64,000 nt of DNA from assembly GCF_002939185.1 (NCBI RefSeq), contig NZ_POVL01000014.1, positions 1-64,000 of the forward strand. The letters are read 5' to 3'. The position numbers and the translations under genes are program-made. The notes under the pieces were generated by a model that was given only the letters and a program-made list of their open reading frames with translations, searched no databases and had not been told where the DNA came from. Below are positions 44,957 through 54,555 of the stretch, piece after piece. This DNA is from Enterobacter sichuanensis. GTDB lineage: Bacteria > Pseudomonadota > Gammaproteobacteria > Enterobacterales > Enterobacteriaceae. How positions within the stretch are numbered: position 1 is the first letter of the stretch; the number at the start of each line of letters is the position of its first letter.

Positions 44957-46268
44957 AACCCCGGCTAACGCCGCGCCGATAGGTAACAAAGCGGAAATCG
45001 ACGCCCGCTACCGCTACTGGCGTCGCCATATCCTGATCACCATCTGGCTCGGCTACGCGCTGTTCTACTTCACCCGCAAAAGCTTCAACGCCGCCGCACC
45101 GGAGATCCTCGCCAGCGGCGTAATGACCCGCACCGATATCGGCCTGCTGGCGACGCTGTTTTACATCACCTACGGCCTGTCGAAGTTCTTCTCCGGCATC
45201 GTCAGCGACCGCTCCAACGCTCGCTATTTCATGGGCGTTGGGCTGATTGCCACCGGCGTAGTGAATATCCTGTTTGGCTTCTCCACCTCGCTGTGGGCCT
45301 TTGCCCTGCTGTGGGCGCTGAACGCCTTTTTCCAGGGCTGGGGCGCGCCGGTCTGCGCCCGTCTGCTCACAGCCTGGTACTCGCGCAACGAGCGCGGCGG
45401 CTGGTGGGCCGTCTGGAACACCGCGCATAACGTCGGCGGGGCGCTGATCCCGATGGTGGTCGGCGCGGCGGCGCTACACTACGGCTGGCGCGCGGGGATG
45501 ATGATTGCCGGCGGTCTGGCGATTGTCGCCGGGCTGTTCCTCTGCTGGCGGTTGCGCGACAGGCCGCAAACCGTCGGCCTGCCCGCGGTGGGCGACTGGC
45601 GGCACGACGAGATGGAAATGGCGCAACAGCAGGAGGGGGCGGGGCTGACGCGCAAAGAGATCCTCACCAAATACGTCTTGTTAAACCCCTATATCTGGCT
45701 GCTCTCGCTCTGCTACGTGCTGGTCTACGTGGTGCGTGCAGCCATCAACGACTGGGGCAATCTGTACATGTCCGAGACGCTCGGCGTGGACCTGGTCACC
45801 GCCAACTCCGCGGTGACGATGTTCGAACTGGGCGGGTTTATCGGCGCGCTGGTGGCGGGCTGGGGCTCGGATAAGCTATTCAACGGCAACCGCGGCCCGA
45901 TGAACCTGATTTTCGCGGCCGGGATATTACTTTCCGTCGGCTCGCTGTGGCTGATGCCCTTCGCCAGCTACGTGATGCAGGCGGCGTGCTTCTTCACCAC
46001 CGGTTTCTTCGTCTTCGGCCCGCAGATGCTGATCGGCATGGCGGCGGCTGAGTGTTCGCACAAAGAGGCGGCGGGCGCGGCGACGGGCTTTGTCGGGCTG
46101 TTTGCCTACCTCGGCGCGTCGCTCTCCGGCTGGCCGCTGGCGCGGGTGATCGACGTCTGGCACTGGAGCGGTTTCTTCGCGGTGATCGCTATCGCGGCAG
46201 GGATCTCTGCGCTGTTGCTGCTGCCGTTTTTGCACGCGCAGGCTCCGCGCGAGGCGAGCGAAGCGTGA
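44949..46268 (+). CDS. uhpC: Glucose 6-phosphate receptor UhpC
   Basis: UhpC is a MFS paralogue of UhpT that works mainly as a receptor, sensing external glucose 6-phosphate and activating UhpB. The 439-residue protein has twelve helices of the organophosphate antiporter family with [14 protein letters not shown] in helix 1 and [12 protein letters not shown] after helix 2. It starts at an ATG with AAGGAGCC upstream, inside the last codons of uhpB. The uhpT control region follows. Confidence 0.96.
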   Translation: MFKTPANAAPIGNKAEIDARYRYWRRHILITIWLGYALFYFTRKSFNAAAPEILASGVMTRTDIGLLATLFYITYGLSKFFSGIVSDRSNARYFMGVGLIATGVVNILFGFSTSLWAFALLWALNAFFQGWGAPVCARLLTAWYSRNERGGWWAVWNTAHNVGGALIPMVVGAAALHYGWRAGMMIAGGLAIVAGLFLCWRLRDRPQTVGLPAVGDWRHDEMEMAQQQEGAGLTRKEILTKYVLLNPYIWLLSLCYVLVYVVRAAINDWGNLYMSETLGVDLVTANSAVTMFELGGFIGALVAGWGSDKLFNGNRGPMNLIFAAGILLSVGSLWLMPFASYVMQAACFFTTGFFVFGPQMLIGMAAAECSHKEAAGAATGFVGLFAYLGASLSGWPLARVIDVWHWSGFFAVIAIAAGISALLLLPFLHAQAPREASEA

Positions 46269-46353
46269 TGCGCCTCACTTTTTCGCCCCGAGTGGCGCAA
46301 AACTAAGAAATTTTCCCGGTTTTACCTGGACGCTGTCTCAGGCATCTCTCCCG

Positions 46354-46395
46354 GCTGATTTTTACAATGCCTGCCATTCGCAGGTAAAAATCAGC
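46354..46395. promoter_or_regulatory. uhpT promoter region with a 12-bp inverted repeat
   Basis: GCTGATTTTTAC at 46354-46365 pairs perfectly with 46384-46395. A TACAAT -10-like hexamer lies at 46363-46368 in the left arm, and the uhpT ribosome site CAGGAG begins two bases past the right arm. UhpA sites should lie further upstream; I did not place them. Confidence 0.6.
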
Positions 46396-46408
46396 TCAGG
46401 AGCAAACC

Positions 46409-47800
46409 ATGCTGGCCTTCCTCAATCAGGTGCGCAAGCCGACCCTGGATCTGCCGCTCGACGTGCGGCGCAAGATGTGGTTCAAACCGTTCATGCAGTC
46501 CTATCTGGTGGTCTTCATCGGCTACCTGACCATGTACCTGATCCGCAAAAACTTTAACATCGCGCAGAACGACATGATCTCGACCTACGGGCTGAGCATG
46601 ACGCAGCTGGGGATGATCGGTCTGGGCTTCTCCATCACCTACGGCGTGGGGAAAACCGTTGTCTCCTACTACGCGGACGGCAAAAACACCAAGCAGTTCC
46701 TGCCGTTTATGCTGATCCTCTCCGCTATCTGTATGCTTGGCTTCAGCGCCAGCATGGGCGCGGGCTCCGTTAGCCTGTTCCTGATGATCGCCTTCTACGC
46801 CCTGAGCGGTTTCTTCCAGAGCACCGGCGGGTCGTGCAGCTACTCCACCATCACCAAATGGACCCCGCGCCGTAAGCGTGGCTCGTACCTCGGCATGTGG
46901 AACATCTCCCACAACCTCGGCGGGGCAGGTGCGGCTGGCGTGGCGCTGTTCGGCGCAAACTACCTGTTCGACGGCCACGTGATCGGCATGTTTATCTTCC
47001 CGTCGATTATCGCCCTGATTGTCGGCTTTATCGGCCTGCGCTTCGGCAGCGACTCCCCGGAATCTTACGGCCTTGGCAAAGCCGAAGAGCTGTTCGGCGA
47101 GGAGATCAGCGAAGAGGACAAAGAGACCGAAGAAAACGAGATGACCAAATGGCAGATCTTTGTTGAGTACGTGCTGAAAAACAAAGTGATCTGGCTGCTC
47201 TGCTTCTCCAACATCTTCCTGTACGTGGTGCGCATCGGTATTGACCAGTGGTCGACCGTGTATGCCTTCCAGGAGCTGAAGCTTTCTAAAGAGGTGGCGA
47301 TTCAGGGCTTCACCCTGTTTGAAGTGGGCGCGCTGGTCGGCACGCTGCTCTGGGGCTGGCTCTCGGATCTCGCCAACGGTCGTCGTGCACTGGTGGCCTG
47401 CATCGCGCTGGCGCTGATTATTGCTACCCTGGGCGTTTACCAGCATGCCAGCAACCAGTACGTTTACCTGGCGTCCCTGTTCGCGCTAGGCTTCCTGGTG
47501 TTTGGTCCACAGCTGCTGATCGGCGTGGCGGCAGTCGGCTTCGTTCCGAAAAAAGCGATCGGTGCCGCCGACGGGATTAAAGGCACCTTCGCCTACCTGA
47601 TCGGCGACAGCTTCGCCAAGCTGGGTCTGGGGATGATCGCTGACGGCACGCCAATTTTCGGCCTCACCGGCTGGGCGGGCACCTTTGCCGCGCTGGATGC
47701 GGCAGCCATCGGCTGTATCGTCCTGATGGCGATGGTCGCGGTGCTGGAGGAACGTAAAATTCGCCGGGAAAATCGCGCGCAGAAATTAAAAATAGCCTGA
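46409..47800 (+). CDS. uhpT: Hexose phosphate:phosphate antiporter UhpT
   Basis: UhpT imports glucose 6-phosphate and related sugar phosphates, and fosfomycin, in exchange for phosphate. The 463-residue protein is a twelve-helix organophosphate antiporter with the family features [14 protein letters not shown] in helix 1 and the loop after helix 2 ([16 protein letters not shown]). It is transcribed separately from uhpABC under UhpA control. The ATG follows CAGGAGCAAACC. A terminator lies 20 bases past the stop. Confidence 0.97.
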   Translation: MLAFLNQVRKPTLDLPLDVRRKMWFKPFMQSYLVVFIGYLTMYLIRKNFNIAQNDMISTYGLSMTQLGMIGLGFSITYGVGKTVVSYYADGKNTKQFLPFMLILSAICMLGFSASMGAGSVSLFLMIAFYALSGFFQSTGGSCSYSTITKWTPRRKRGSYLGMWNISHNLGGAGAAGVALFGANYLFDGHVIGMFIFPSIIALIVGFIGLRFGSDSPESYGLGKAEELFGEEISEEDKETEENEMTKWQIFVEYVLKNKVIWLLCFSNIFLYVVRIGIDQWSTVYAFQELKLSKEVAIQGFTLFEVGALVGTLLWGWLSDLANGRRALVACIALALIIATLGVYQHASNQYVYLASLFALGFLVFGPQLLIGVAAVGFVPKKAIGAADGIKGTFAYLIGDSFAKLGLGMIADGTPIFGLTGWAGTFAALDAAAIGCIVLMAMVAVLEERKIRRENRAQKLKIA

Positions 47801-47819
47801 GTGTGCAGGTAACTTCTTT

Positions 47820-47846
47820 GCCCGGTGTGTGATGCCGGGCTTTTTT
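47820..47846 (+). terminator. uhpT intrinsic terminator
   Basis: GCCCGG/CCGGGC (47820-47825 and 47835-47840) with a 9-base loop is followed by six T. Confidence 0.88.
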
Positions 47847-47976
47847 ATATTAACGCCCCGGCGTTACTGCCTTATATCCCCTTCTGCAAGGTCTTTTCCG
47901 TTCACTATTATGGCGCCGCCCGCTGTTGACGCCCTGCGTTTCCCGCTATGATGAGCGGCTATTCTAAGGAGAACGC

Positions 47977-48429
47977 ATGGTCTGGATAATGCTGGCAACG
48001 CTTGCCGTGGTGTTTGTGGTTGGGTTTCGTGTCCTGACCTCTGACTCCCGCCGCGCCATCAAACGCTTAAGCGAACGTCTGGGGATCACCCCAATGCCTG
48101 TCGAGTCGATGATCGACCAGTTCGGTAAAACGCCCGGCAATGAGTTTATCCGCTATCTTGAACGCCCTGACGAAGCGCATCTGCAAAACGCGGCACAGGT
48201 GCTGCTGATCTGGCAGGTCTGCATCGTCGACGGCAGCGAAGAGAACCTGCACACCTGGCACCGCATGCTGCGTAAAGCCCGTCTGGCCGCGCCAATCACC
48301 GATGCACAAATCCGCCTGACGCTCGGCTTTATGCGCGAAATGGAGCCCGACCCGCAAGAGCTGAATGCCTTCCAGCTACGCTATAACCAGCTCTTCCTGC
48401 CGGAAGAGGGGGTGTTTTACCTGCACTGA
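47977..48429 (+). CDS. yicN: YicN (DUF1198) membrane-anchored protein
   Basis: The 150-residue protein of unknown function has one N-terminal hydrophobic segment (MVWIMLATLAVVFVVGF) and a soluble helical part, and matches YicN of E. coli throughout, including QNAAQVLLIWQ and LHTWHRMLRKARLAAPITDAQ. In E. coli an adenine permease gene lies between uhpT and yicN; here there is only a 176-base gap. No function is inferred. Confidence 0.92.
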   Translation: MVWIMLATLAVVFVVGFRVLTSDSRRAIKRLSERLGITPMPVESMIDQFGKTPGNEFIRYLERPDEAHLQNAAQVLLIWQVCIVDGSEENLHTWHRMLRKARLAAPITDAQIRLTLGFMREMEPDPQELNAFQLRYNQLFLPEEGVFYLH

Positions 48430-48531
48430 TCCCCTGTCAAAACGTCAAAAGTTGTCTAAACGTTAAATCCATCACACTTTTGATGATAAACTGCGCGACT
48501 TTTCCGCACGTTTTTATCTTCAGGTGACGCC

Positions 48532-49722
48532 ATGACAGAACATATCCAGCCCTCGACCAAACCGCAGACCAAAGAGGTTACTCGCCCCAACTGGTCGGCG
48601 GTTTTTTCCGTGGCGTTCTGCGTCGCCTGCCTGATTACCGTTGAGTTTCTGCCGGTTAGCCTGCTGACGCCGATGGCGCAGGACCTGGGCATTTCTGAAG
48701 GCGTGGCGGGGCAGTCCGTTACCGTCACCGCGTTTGTGGCAATGTTCGCCAGCCTGTTTATTACGCAGGTGATTGGCGCGATTGACCGCCGTAAAGTGGT
48801 CATTCTGTTCAGCGTCCTGCTGACACTCTCCTGCCTGCTGGTTTCCTTCGCGGAAAGCTTCACCCTGCTGCTGCTGGGGCGCGCCTGTCTTGGGCTGGGG
48901 CTTGGTGGCTTCTGGGCGATGTCTGCCTCGCTCACCATGCGTCTGGTGCCGGCGCGCACCGTGCCGAAGGCCTTGTCCGTTATCTTTGGCGCGGTCTCCA
49001 TCGCGCTGGTGATCGCCGCGCCGCTGGGCAGTTTTCTCGGCGGGATTATCGGCTGGCGTAACGTCTTTAACGCGGCGGCGGTAATGGGGCTGCTCTGCAT
49101 CATTTGGGTGTGGAAAGCGCTGCCGTCGCTGCCGGGCGAAGCGGCGCACCATAAGCAGAACATGTTCGCGCTGCTGAAGCGCCCTGGCGTGCTGGCGGGG
49201 ATGACCGCCATCTTTATGGCTTTTGCCGGGCAGTTTGCCTTCTTCACCTATATCCGCCCGGTGTTTATGACCATGGCGGGTTTTGACGTCGATGGCCTGA
49301 CGCTGGTGCTGCTGAGTTTCGGTATCGCCAGCTTTGTCGGCACCTCGCTGTCGTCCCAGTTCCTGAAACGCTCCCTGAAAGTGGCGCTGGCGGGTGCCCC
49401 ACTGGTGCTGGCTGTCAGTGCCGTGGTGCTGATTCTGTGGGGTAGCGACAAATGGGTCGCCTCGGCGATTGCGATTATCTGGGGCTTTGCCTTTGCGCTG
49501 GTGCCGGTTGGCTGGTCGACGTGGATCACCCGCTCGCTTGCCGATCAGGCGGAGAAAGCCGGGTCGATTCAGGTGGCGGTGATTCAGCTGGCGAACACCT
49601 GCGGCGCGGCGGTGGGCGGCGTTGCGCTCGACCATCTTGGGCTGACGTCACCGCTGGTGATTTCCGGCACGCTGATGCTGCTGACGGCGCTGCTGGTGGC
49701 GGGGAAGGTAAAGACACGTTGA
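48532..49722 (+). CDS. nepI: Purine ribonucleoside efflux pump NepI
   Basis: NepI (YicM) exports inosine, guanosine and purine analogues as a proton antiporter. The 396-residue MFS protein of the DHA1 group has twelve helices, with [20 protein letters not shown] in helix 1 and loop and [13 protein letters not shown] before helix 3. Length and sequence match the E. coli protein. A toxin-antitoxin pair follows directly. Confidence 0.95.
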   Translation: MTEHIQPSTKPQTKEVTRPNWSAVFSVAFCVACLITVEFLPVSLLTPMAQDLGISEGVAGQSVTVTAFVAMFASLFITQVIGAIDRRKVVILFSVLLTLSCLLVSFAESFTLLLLGRACLGLGLGGFWAMSASLTMRLVPARTVPKALSVIFGAVSIALVIAAPLGSFLGGIIGWRNVFNAAAVMGLLCIIWVWKALPSLPGEAAHHKQNMFALLKRPGVLAGMTAIFMAFAGQFAFFTYIRPVFMTMAGFDVDGLTLVLLSFGIASFVGTSLSSQFLKRSLKVALAGAPLVLAVSAVVLILWGSDKWVASAIAIIWGFAFALVPVGWSTWITRSLADQAEKAGSIQVAVIQLANTCGAAVGGVALDHLGLTSPLVISGTLMLLTALLVAGKVKTR

Positions 49723-49750
49723 TTGATAAATAATCACCTTGCCGATATAC

Positions 49751-49769
49751 TTGTACCGTAACTTGTACA
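49751..49769. promoter_or_regulatory. yefM-yoeB operator
   Basis: TTGTAC at 49751-49756 and TGTACA at 49764-49769 form a pair of half-palindromic hexamers just before yefM. TGTACA is the core of the known YefM-YoeB operator in E. coli, so autorepression is likely. Confidence 0.7.
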
Positions 49770-49778
49770 GGAGGAAGT

Positions 49779-50054
49779 ATGCAGGTTGTGACGTTTACCG
49801 AAGCACGAAGCCGACTCAAAGATGTGTTGGACGACGTGAATGACAACGTGGAGACAACCATCATCAGCCGTCGTAACGGGGGTGATGCGGTAGTGATGTC
49901 TCTGCAGCACTACAACTCAATGATGGAAACCATCCATCTGATGAGTTCGCCTGCCAACGCCAGCCGACTGATGGAGTCAATCGAGCAGGCAAACACGGGA
50001 AAAACCACGCAGAGGGATCTGATAGATGACCAGGCTACTGATTTGGACCGATAA
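49779..50054 (+). CDS. yefM: YefM antitoxin (Phd/YefM family)
   Basis: The 91-residue protein is a Phd/YefM antitoxin with an N-terminal DNA-binding dimer domain (TFTEARSRLKDVLDDVND, residues about 4-21, and RRNGGDAVVMS) and a disordered C-terminal tail that wraps the toxin. AGGAGG ends 4 bases before the ATG. It is located between nepI and yicL, where E. coli lacks it, so the module is accessory. Its 3' end overlaps the toxin gene by 29 bases. Confidence 0.95.
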   Translation: MQVVTFTEARSRLKDVLDDVNDNVETTIISRRNGGDAVVMSLQHYNSMMETIHLMSSPANASRLMESIEQANTGKTTQRDLIDDQATDLDR

Positions 50055-50292
50055 CGGCTGGGACGATTACCTGTGGTGGCAGGAGCAGGACAAGAAGACG
50101 CTTCGCAGAATCAATAAACTGATTGAGGATGCAAAGCGCCAGCCCTTCGATGGCCTGGGTAAGCCGGAACCCCTTAAAGGCAACCTTTCCGGATACTGGT
50201 CCCGGCGGATCAACGACACTGACCGTCTGGTTTACGGGGTGTCGGATAGCGCTCTCACCATTCTGATGTGTCGCTATCACTATTACGCATAA
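50026..50292 (+). CDS. yoeB: YoeB toxin (RelE-family endoribonuclease)
   Basis: YoeB cuts mRNA at the ribosomal A site. The 88-residue protein shows the family motifs WDDYLWWQEQDKK, GKPEPLKGNLSGYWSRRI and DRLVYGV, and the C-terminal CRYHYYA containing the catalytic histidine. The ATG at 50026 has AGAGGG upstream but gives an N-terminus slightly longer than E. coli YoeB, so a later non-ATG start is possible. It ends one base before the convergent yicL stop. Confidence 0.95.
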   Translation: MTRLLIWTDNGWDDYLWWQEQDKKTLRRINKLIEDAKRQPFDGLGKPEPLKGNLSGYWSRRINDTDRLVYGVSDSALTILMCRYHYYA

Positions 50293-50293
50293 G

Positions 50294-51199
50294 TCACGCC
50301 GATGTCTGAACCCGTCTTCTCGAATCCATCGAAATCAACACCACCGACGACACAATCAGCAGCGTGCCCAGCCAGTCTGGCAGGGTAAACGCCACGCCCA
50401 GCAGCATCACCGACAGTAACGCGCTGCTCAGCGGCTCGGCGCAGCTCAGAATGCTCGCCTTCGGCCCGCCGATCATCTGCGCGCCTTTCAGGTACAGGCT
50501 GAACGTCAGCGCCGTGCCGATCACCACCAGGTAGAAAAACGCCAGCAGCAGGCTGCCGTCGATCACAAAGGTGGTGCCGCGCCCGGCATAAAATGGCGTC
50601 AGCATTAACCCTGCAATCAACATACTCCAGCCGACAATCGGCAGCGTGCCGTAGCGGGCAATCAGCGTTGACGGGTAGGTGGTGTAAAACGCGGCGGCAA
50701 ACGCCGAGGCAATGCCAAAGAACAAGGCTGCAGGGGAGATGGAGAGCGAAGTGGGATCGCCGTGGGTCACCAGCAGGAAAGTCCCGACAAGCGAGGTCAC
50801 GATCGCGGACAGGACAAACACGCCGGGGCGCTTTTTGCGTGCCAGCGCGAACCACGCCACGATAATCGTCGGCGACAGAAATTGCAGCACGGTGGCCGTA
50901 GCGGCGTTGGATTTTTCAATCGTCAGCAGGAAGGTGAGCTGTACGGTAAGCGCGCCAGCCAGCGAGAAAAACAGCAGACTGAGGGCGTCTTTGCGATGTT
51001 TGATGACCGAGAAAATCTTGTCGCCGTGAACGAAGGAGAGGGTTAGCAGGATCACGCCGGTAAACAGCAGGCGAATCATCGTCAGGTAAGGCGAAGAGAT
51101 CTGGCTTTTCTCCATGATGTACTGCGCGCACACCCCTGAACTGCCCCATAAAACGGCAGCGATCAGGACGTTTAACATCCCTTTACGTGTGGAACCCAT
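50294..51199 (-). CDS. yicL: DMT-superfamily transporter YicL
   Basis: The 301-residue protein is an EamA-type ten-helix inner-membrane transporter, and its start [29 protein letters not shown] matches E. coli YicL. An earlier in-frame start 51 codons upstream is rejected: that stretch reads through REP sequence. Substrate unknown. In E. coli yicL lies next to nlpA; here an inserted beta-glucoside operon separates them. Confidence 0.93.
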   Translation of the reverse strand: MGSTRKGMLNVLIAAVLWGSSGVCAQYIMEKSQISSPYLTMIRLLFTGVILLTLSFVHGDKIFSVIKHRKDALSLLFFSLAGALTVQLTFLLTIEKSNAATATVLQFLSPTIIVAWFALARKKRPGVFVLSAIVTSLVGTFLLVTHGDPTSLSISPAALFFGIASAFAAAFYTTYPSTLIARYGTLPIVGWSMLIAGLMLTPFYAGRGTTFVIDGSLLLAFFYLVVIGTALTFSLYLKGAQMIGGPKASILSCAEPLSSALLSVMLLGVAFTLPDWLGTLLIVSSVVLISMDSRRRVQTSA

Positions 51200-51246
51200 G
51201 TTCTCCCCTGCTATGTTGGTTTTTTTGTAGCATAACATGGGATCTT

Positions 51247-51316
51247 GCCGGGTGGCGCTACGCTTACCCGGCCTACAAAACCTTGTAGGCCCGTGCAAGC
51301 GCAGCGCCGCCGGGCG
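51247..51316. repeat. BIME: two REP elements head to head
   Basis: An inverted REP (GCCGGGTGGCGC to ACCCGGCCTAC, 51247-51276) is followed by a direct one (GTAGGCCC to CCGGGCG, 51284-51316). It lies between the yicL start and the porin stop. Confidence 0.85.
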
Positions 51317-51333
51317 AAACAAACGACGCTTTA

Positions 51334-52713
51334 CTAGAACCACGCCTCCCACATTGCGCCGACGTTGAAGTCGTCCAGCGTCTCGTCTTTGGTGCCGTTC
51401 ACGCGGGCGGTGCGTTCGTTATCCACTTTGCCGCCGGTTACGTAGAAGCGCAGCATCGGACGGAACTCCGGCCCCATGGCGATCGACATGTTCTGGGAGA
51501 GGGTCAGCTTCCAGCCCTTGTTATCGCCGCCGTTGTCGTAATCCACATGCTGCCAGCCCGCTTCCAGCCAGGTGGAGTGGACGTCGTTCCACCAGTGCAT
51601 CGGACGGACAATGGCGTTGTAGTTCTTACGGTTGTCCGTTTTATCACGGCTGTTGTCGTAGTCGTGGAAGGCGAGGATGTACTCCACCTGCGTGGCAGGA
51701 GTGAATTTATACAGCCCTTCGAAGCTGGCATAGACCGTGGTCAGATCTTCGGTTTTATTAAACACGCTGTTGTCCGCGTTATCGGAGTAACGGGCAATCA
51801 CCTTATTCACGCCGCTGTCGTTGGTGTGGCTCAGCACCACGCCGCCCTGCCAGGCGTTCAGCCGTTCGTCGCTCTCCACGGCTTTTGAGTCAAAGCCGTA
51901 GTTAGCGTACAGCTCCAGATCCAGCGGACCCACTTTCATGCCGTGGATTTTTGAGGTTGCCGCATAGTTGCCTTTGTCGCCCGTGCCGGAACCGCCGGTA
52001 CAGGTGATGCGCGACGGGTTCGCTTCATCTTCCAGTACTTCCGGGCTACAGGATTCCACCGCCGCCACGGCGGCCACGTCGAACTGCACGCCGCCGATGT
52101 CGAAGTTCTTCACCCCGGCGCCCTGGCCGTCGTGGTTCATCCAGAAGTAATCGTTGATGCCCTGCTGCGGACGCTGGTGGAAGTCACGACCGGCCCAGAA
52201 ATAGGCGTTCGGGTTGGAGGCCATAATGTTGGTTACACCGGCGTAGGCTTTTTTCAGGTTAACTTCATCGCCCCAGTGGTCGATCATCACGTTGATGTCC
52301 CAGATGGCGCCGTTGTCGCCCTTGAAGGCTTTGGAGAGCTGGAATTCGCCGCCGTTGCCTTCGTTACCCAGACGACCAATGGCAGATGCCCCGTTATAGG
52401 AGCCGTCTACCGCCACATACTTCTGGTCAGCAGCCTGGAAGTGCGCGCCGTAGCGGGCGTAACCGGTAAATTTAATACCGAACGGAATCGCCATGTCCGG
52501 GGATTGCGCCGCGCTTTGCGGCTCGGTGACCACGTCGGCTTTTTTCGCCACGGCGGCATCCATTTTGGCCTGACGTTCGGCCAGGGCTTTATCCACCGCT
52601 TTTGCCACGATGGTGTCGATTTGCTCCTGCGTAAATTCCTGGGCGAGGGCAGAAATTGGGCAAAGCGCGGCGATAACCGCCATGGTTAATGGAAGTTTTT
52701 TAATCGTATTCAT
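51334..52713 (-). CDS. Carbohydrate-selective outer-membrane porin (LamB/BglH type)
   Basis: The 459-residue protein has a signal peptide (residues 1-24, ending ISALA), a helical coiled segment rich in Ala/Lys/Glu (about residues 28-66), and a C-terminal maltoporin-type barrel ending in WEAWF, the terminal aromatic needed for outer-membrane assembly. It resembles BglH and ScrY-type sugar porins, which let beta-glucosides or oligosaccharides through. It is the last gene of the beta-glucoside PTS operon, 137 bases after EIIA, so it probably serves the same sugar. Confidence 0.88.
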   Translation of the reverse strand: MNTIKKLPLTMAVIAALCPISALAQEFTQEQIDTIVAKAVDKALAERQAKMDAAVAKKADVVTEPQSAAQSPDMAIPFGIKFTGYARYGAHFQAADQKYVAVDGSYNGASAIGRLGNEGNGGEFQLSKAFKGDNGAIWDINVMIDHWGDEVNLKKAYAGVTNIMASNPNAYFWAGRDFHQRPQQGINDYFWMNHDGQGAGVKNFDIGGVQFDVAAVAAVESCSPEVLEDEANPSRITCTGGSGTGDKGNYAATSKIHGMKVGPLDLELYANYGFDSKAVESDERLNAWQGGVVLSHTNDSGVNKVIARYSDNADNSVFNKTEDLTTVYASFEGLYKFTPATQVEYILAFHDYDNSRDKTDNRKNYNAIVRPMHWWNDVHSTWLEAGWQHVDYDNGGDNKGWKLTLSQNMSIAMGPEFRPMLRFYVTGGKVDNERTARVNGTKDETLDDFNVGAMWEAWF

Positions 52714-52850
52714 GGTTATCTCAATATAGTTTAATTTTATTCAGACAATAACCATCCCGCTCCGATCTGACAGAGTATGTCGCTATCATCAGAACAAGTG
52801 GAATTCTATTTTAGGTGCAGAGGTATTACATTAATTTATTTCGCCATAGA

Positions 52851-53156
52851 TTATCTCTGATATAAATGAATTATTTCTTCAGACAATTCACGCGCTAATA
52901 GCGAATTCATTAAATGATCCTGGGCGTGAACCATAATTAAGGTCATCGGCTGACGGGCTTCTCCCGCATCCTGCTCAATAAGTTTGGTCTGCATCTTGTG
53001 CGCCTGTCGCGCGTAGCCATCGGCTTCACGCAGCAGGCTTTTGGCTTCGTCAATGTTGCCCTGCCGCGCAGCGTGCAGTGCTTCAAAGCACAGGCTGCGC
53101 GACTGACCCGCATTGACGATGATTTCCATAACCGCTTCTTCTAAGGCAATCATCAT
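52851..53156 (-). CDS. PTS EIIA, lactose/cellobiose family
   Basis: The 101-residue EIIA of the chitobiose/cellobiose type accepts phosphate from HPr. The phosphorylated histidine is in MVHAQDHLM (about residue 77), the family position. An AAGAGAGAG site precedes two consecutive ATGs. It follows the GH1 gene by 8 bases. It completes the three-component permease with the EIIC and EIIB genes upstream. Confidence 0.94.
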   Translation of the reverse strand: MMIALEEAVMEIIVNAGQSRSLCFEALHAARQGNIDEAKSLLREADGYARQAHKMQTKLIEQDAGEARQPMTLIMVHAQDHLMNSLLARELSEEIIHLYQR

Positions 53157-53164
53157 CTCTCTCT

Positions 53165-54538
53165 TTAGATATCGAAACTATTATTTAATGAGGTGGCGGC
53201 AAACCACTCTCCGCTCTTTTTAAGGGTGCGCTGCTGCGTTTCCAAATCGAGCTGGATAAATCCATAGCGATTTTTATACGCATTGCACCACGACCAGTTA
53301 TCAATAAAGGTCCACATATGATAACCAAGGCAATTGCACCCTTCGCTAATACCTTTATGCAGCCAGGTTAAATGCCCGGAAATAAAATCAATGCGGTATT
53401 GATCGTTTATCTGGCCATTTTCAATAAAGCGCTGCTCATTTTCGACACCCATACCGTTTTCAGAAATAAAACAGCGTGGATTGCCGTAATTGTCGCGCAG
53501 GTTGACCAGAATATCGTAAATACCCGGCTCGTAGATTTCCCAGCCACGGTACGGGTTCATCTTGCGGCCTGGCATCTCGTAGTTTTCAAAGAACCACTCC
53601 GGCATAAACGGTGCCTGCGGGTTCACCGCGCTGTCACGACACTTCACGCGACGCGGCTGGTAGTAGTTAATGCCGAGCAGGTCGATTTTCCCTTCCGCAA
53701 TCAGGAGACTGTCTTCCGGTTTACAGGCAGGCAGTTGATTGTGGGTTTTCAGCAACGCCACCAGGTCGGCCGGATACTCCCCGCGCAGAACCGGGTCGAG
53801 GAAGCTGCGGTTAAACATCAGGTCGGCCACGTGCGCCGCTTTGACGTCCGCCGGGTTTTGCGAGCGCGGGTACGACGGCGTCAGGTTCAATACGATACCA
53901 ATCTCCCCGGCATAATGGCCCGCACGGTAGGCCTGAACGGCCTTCGCATGGGCCAGCACGGTGTGATACGCCACGGTGGCCGCCCGGCGGAAATCCACCA
54001 CGTTGGGGTAATGGAAGTCGTACAGATAACCGCCTTCCACCGGGACGATCGGCTCGTTGAAGGTAAACCAGTGCAGTACGCGGTCGCCAAACAGGTCGAA
54101 GCAAATCTGCGCATAGCGGGCGTAAGCCTCCACCACGTCACGGTTTTCCCAGCCGCCGATCTCCTGCATCGCCATCGGCATGTCGAAGTGGAACAGGGTG
54201 ATAAACGGCGTAATGCCCTGTTCGATCAGCTCATCAATGACCTGATTATAAAATTCGACTGCCTTCGGGTTCACTTCACCGATACCGTCGGGGATCAGGC
54301 GCGCCCAGCTTATGGAAGTACGAAAGCTGTTGTGATTCAGCTGCTTTAACAGCTGAATGTCCGTTTTCCAGTGTTGATAAAACGTGGAGGTCTGCTGCGG
54401 CCCCACGCCGTTGTGAAAACGGTTCGGCTCGCGGGCGAACCAGTAATCCCATGTGGTTTCACCCTCTCGTGTCCCTTCGGTCTGGAGAGCGGAGCTTGCG
54501 CTGCCCCACCAGAAATTATCGGGAAAGGTATATTTCAT
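53165..54538 (-). CDS. 6-phospho-beta-glucosidase, GH1
   Basis: The 457-residue family 1 glycosidase hydrolyses the phosphorylated beta-glucoside brought in by the PTS. The acid/base is Glu162 in TFNEP and the nucleophile is Glu360 in ISENG. It lies between EIIC and EIIA in the operon. Sugar specificity (cellobiose, arbutin, salicin or other) cannot be read from the sequence. Confidence 0.95.
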   Translation of the reverse strand: MKYTFPDNFWWGSASSALQTEGTREGETTWDYWFAREPNRFHNGVGPQQTSTFYQHWKTDIQLLKQLNHNSFRTSISWARLIPDGIGEVNPKAVEFYNQVIDELIEQGITPFITLFHFDMPMAMQEIGGWENRDVVEAYARYAQICFDLFGDRVLHWFTFNEPIVPVEGGYLYDFHYPNVVDFRRAATVAYHTVLAHAKAVQAYRAGHYAGEIGIVLNLTPSYPRSQNPADVKAAHVADLMFNRSFLDPVLRGEYPADLVALLKTHNQLPACKPEDSLLIAEGKIDLLGINYYQPRRVKCRDSAVNPQAPFMPEWFFENYEMPGRKMNPYRGWEIYEPGIYDILVNLRDNYGNPRCFISENGMGVENEQRFIENGQINDQYRIDFISGHLTWLHKGISEGCNCLGYHMWTFIDNWSWCNAYKNRYGFIQLDLETQQRTLKKSGEWFAATSLNNSFDI

Positions 54539-54555
54539 GACGCGTCCTCTTTGAC

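Noticed and set aside
51200-51352. N-terminal extension of yicL
   Set aside because: The stretch translates BIME sequence; the conserved N-terminus begins at 51199.
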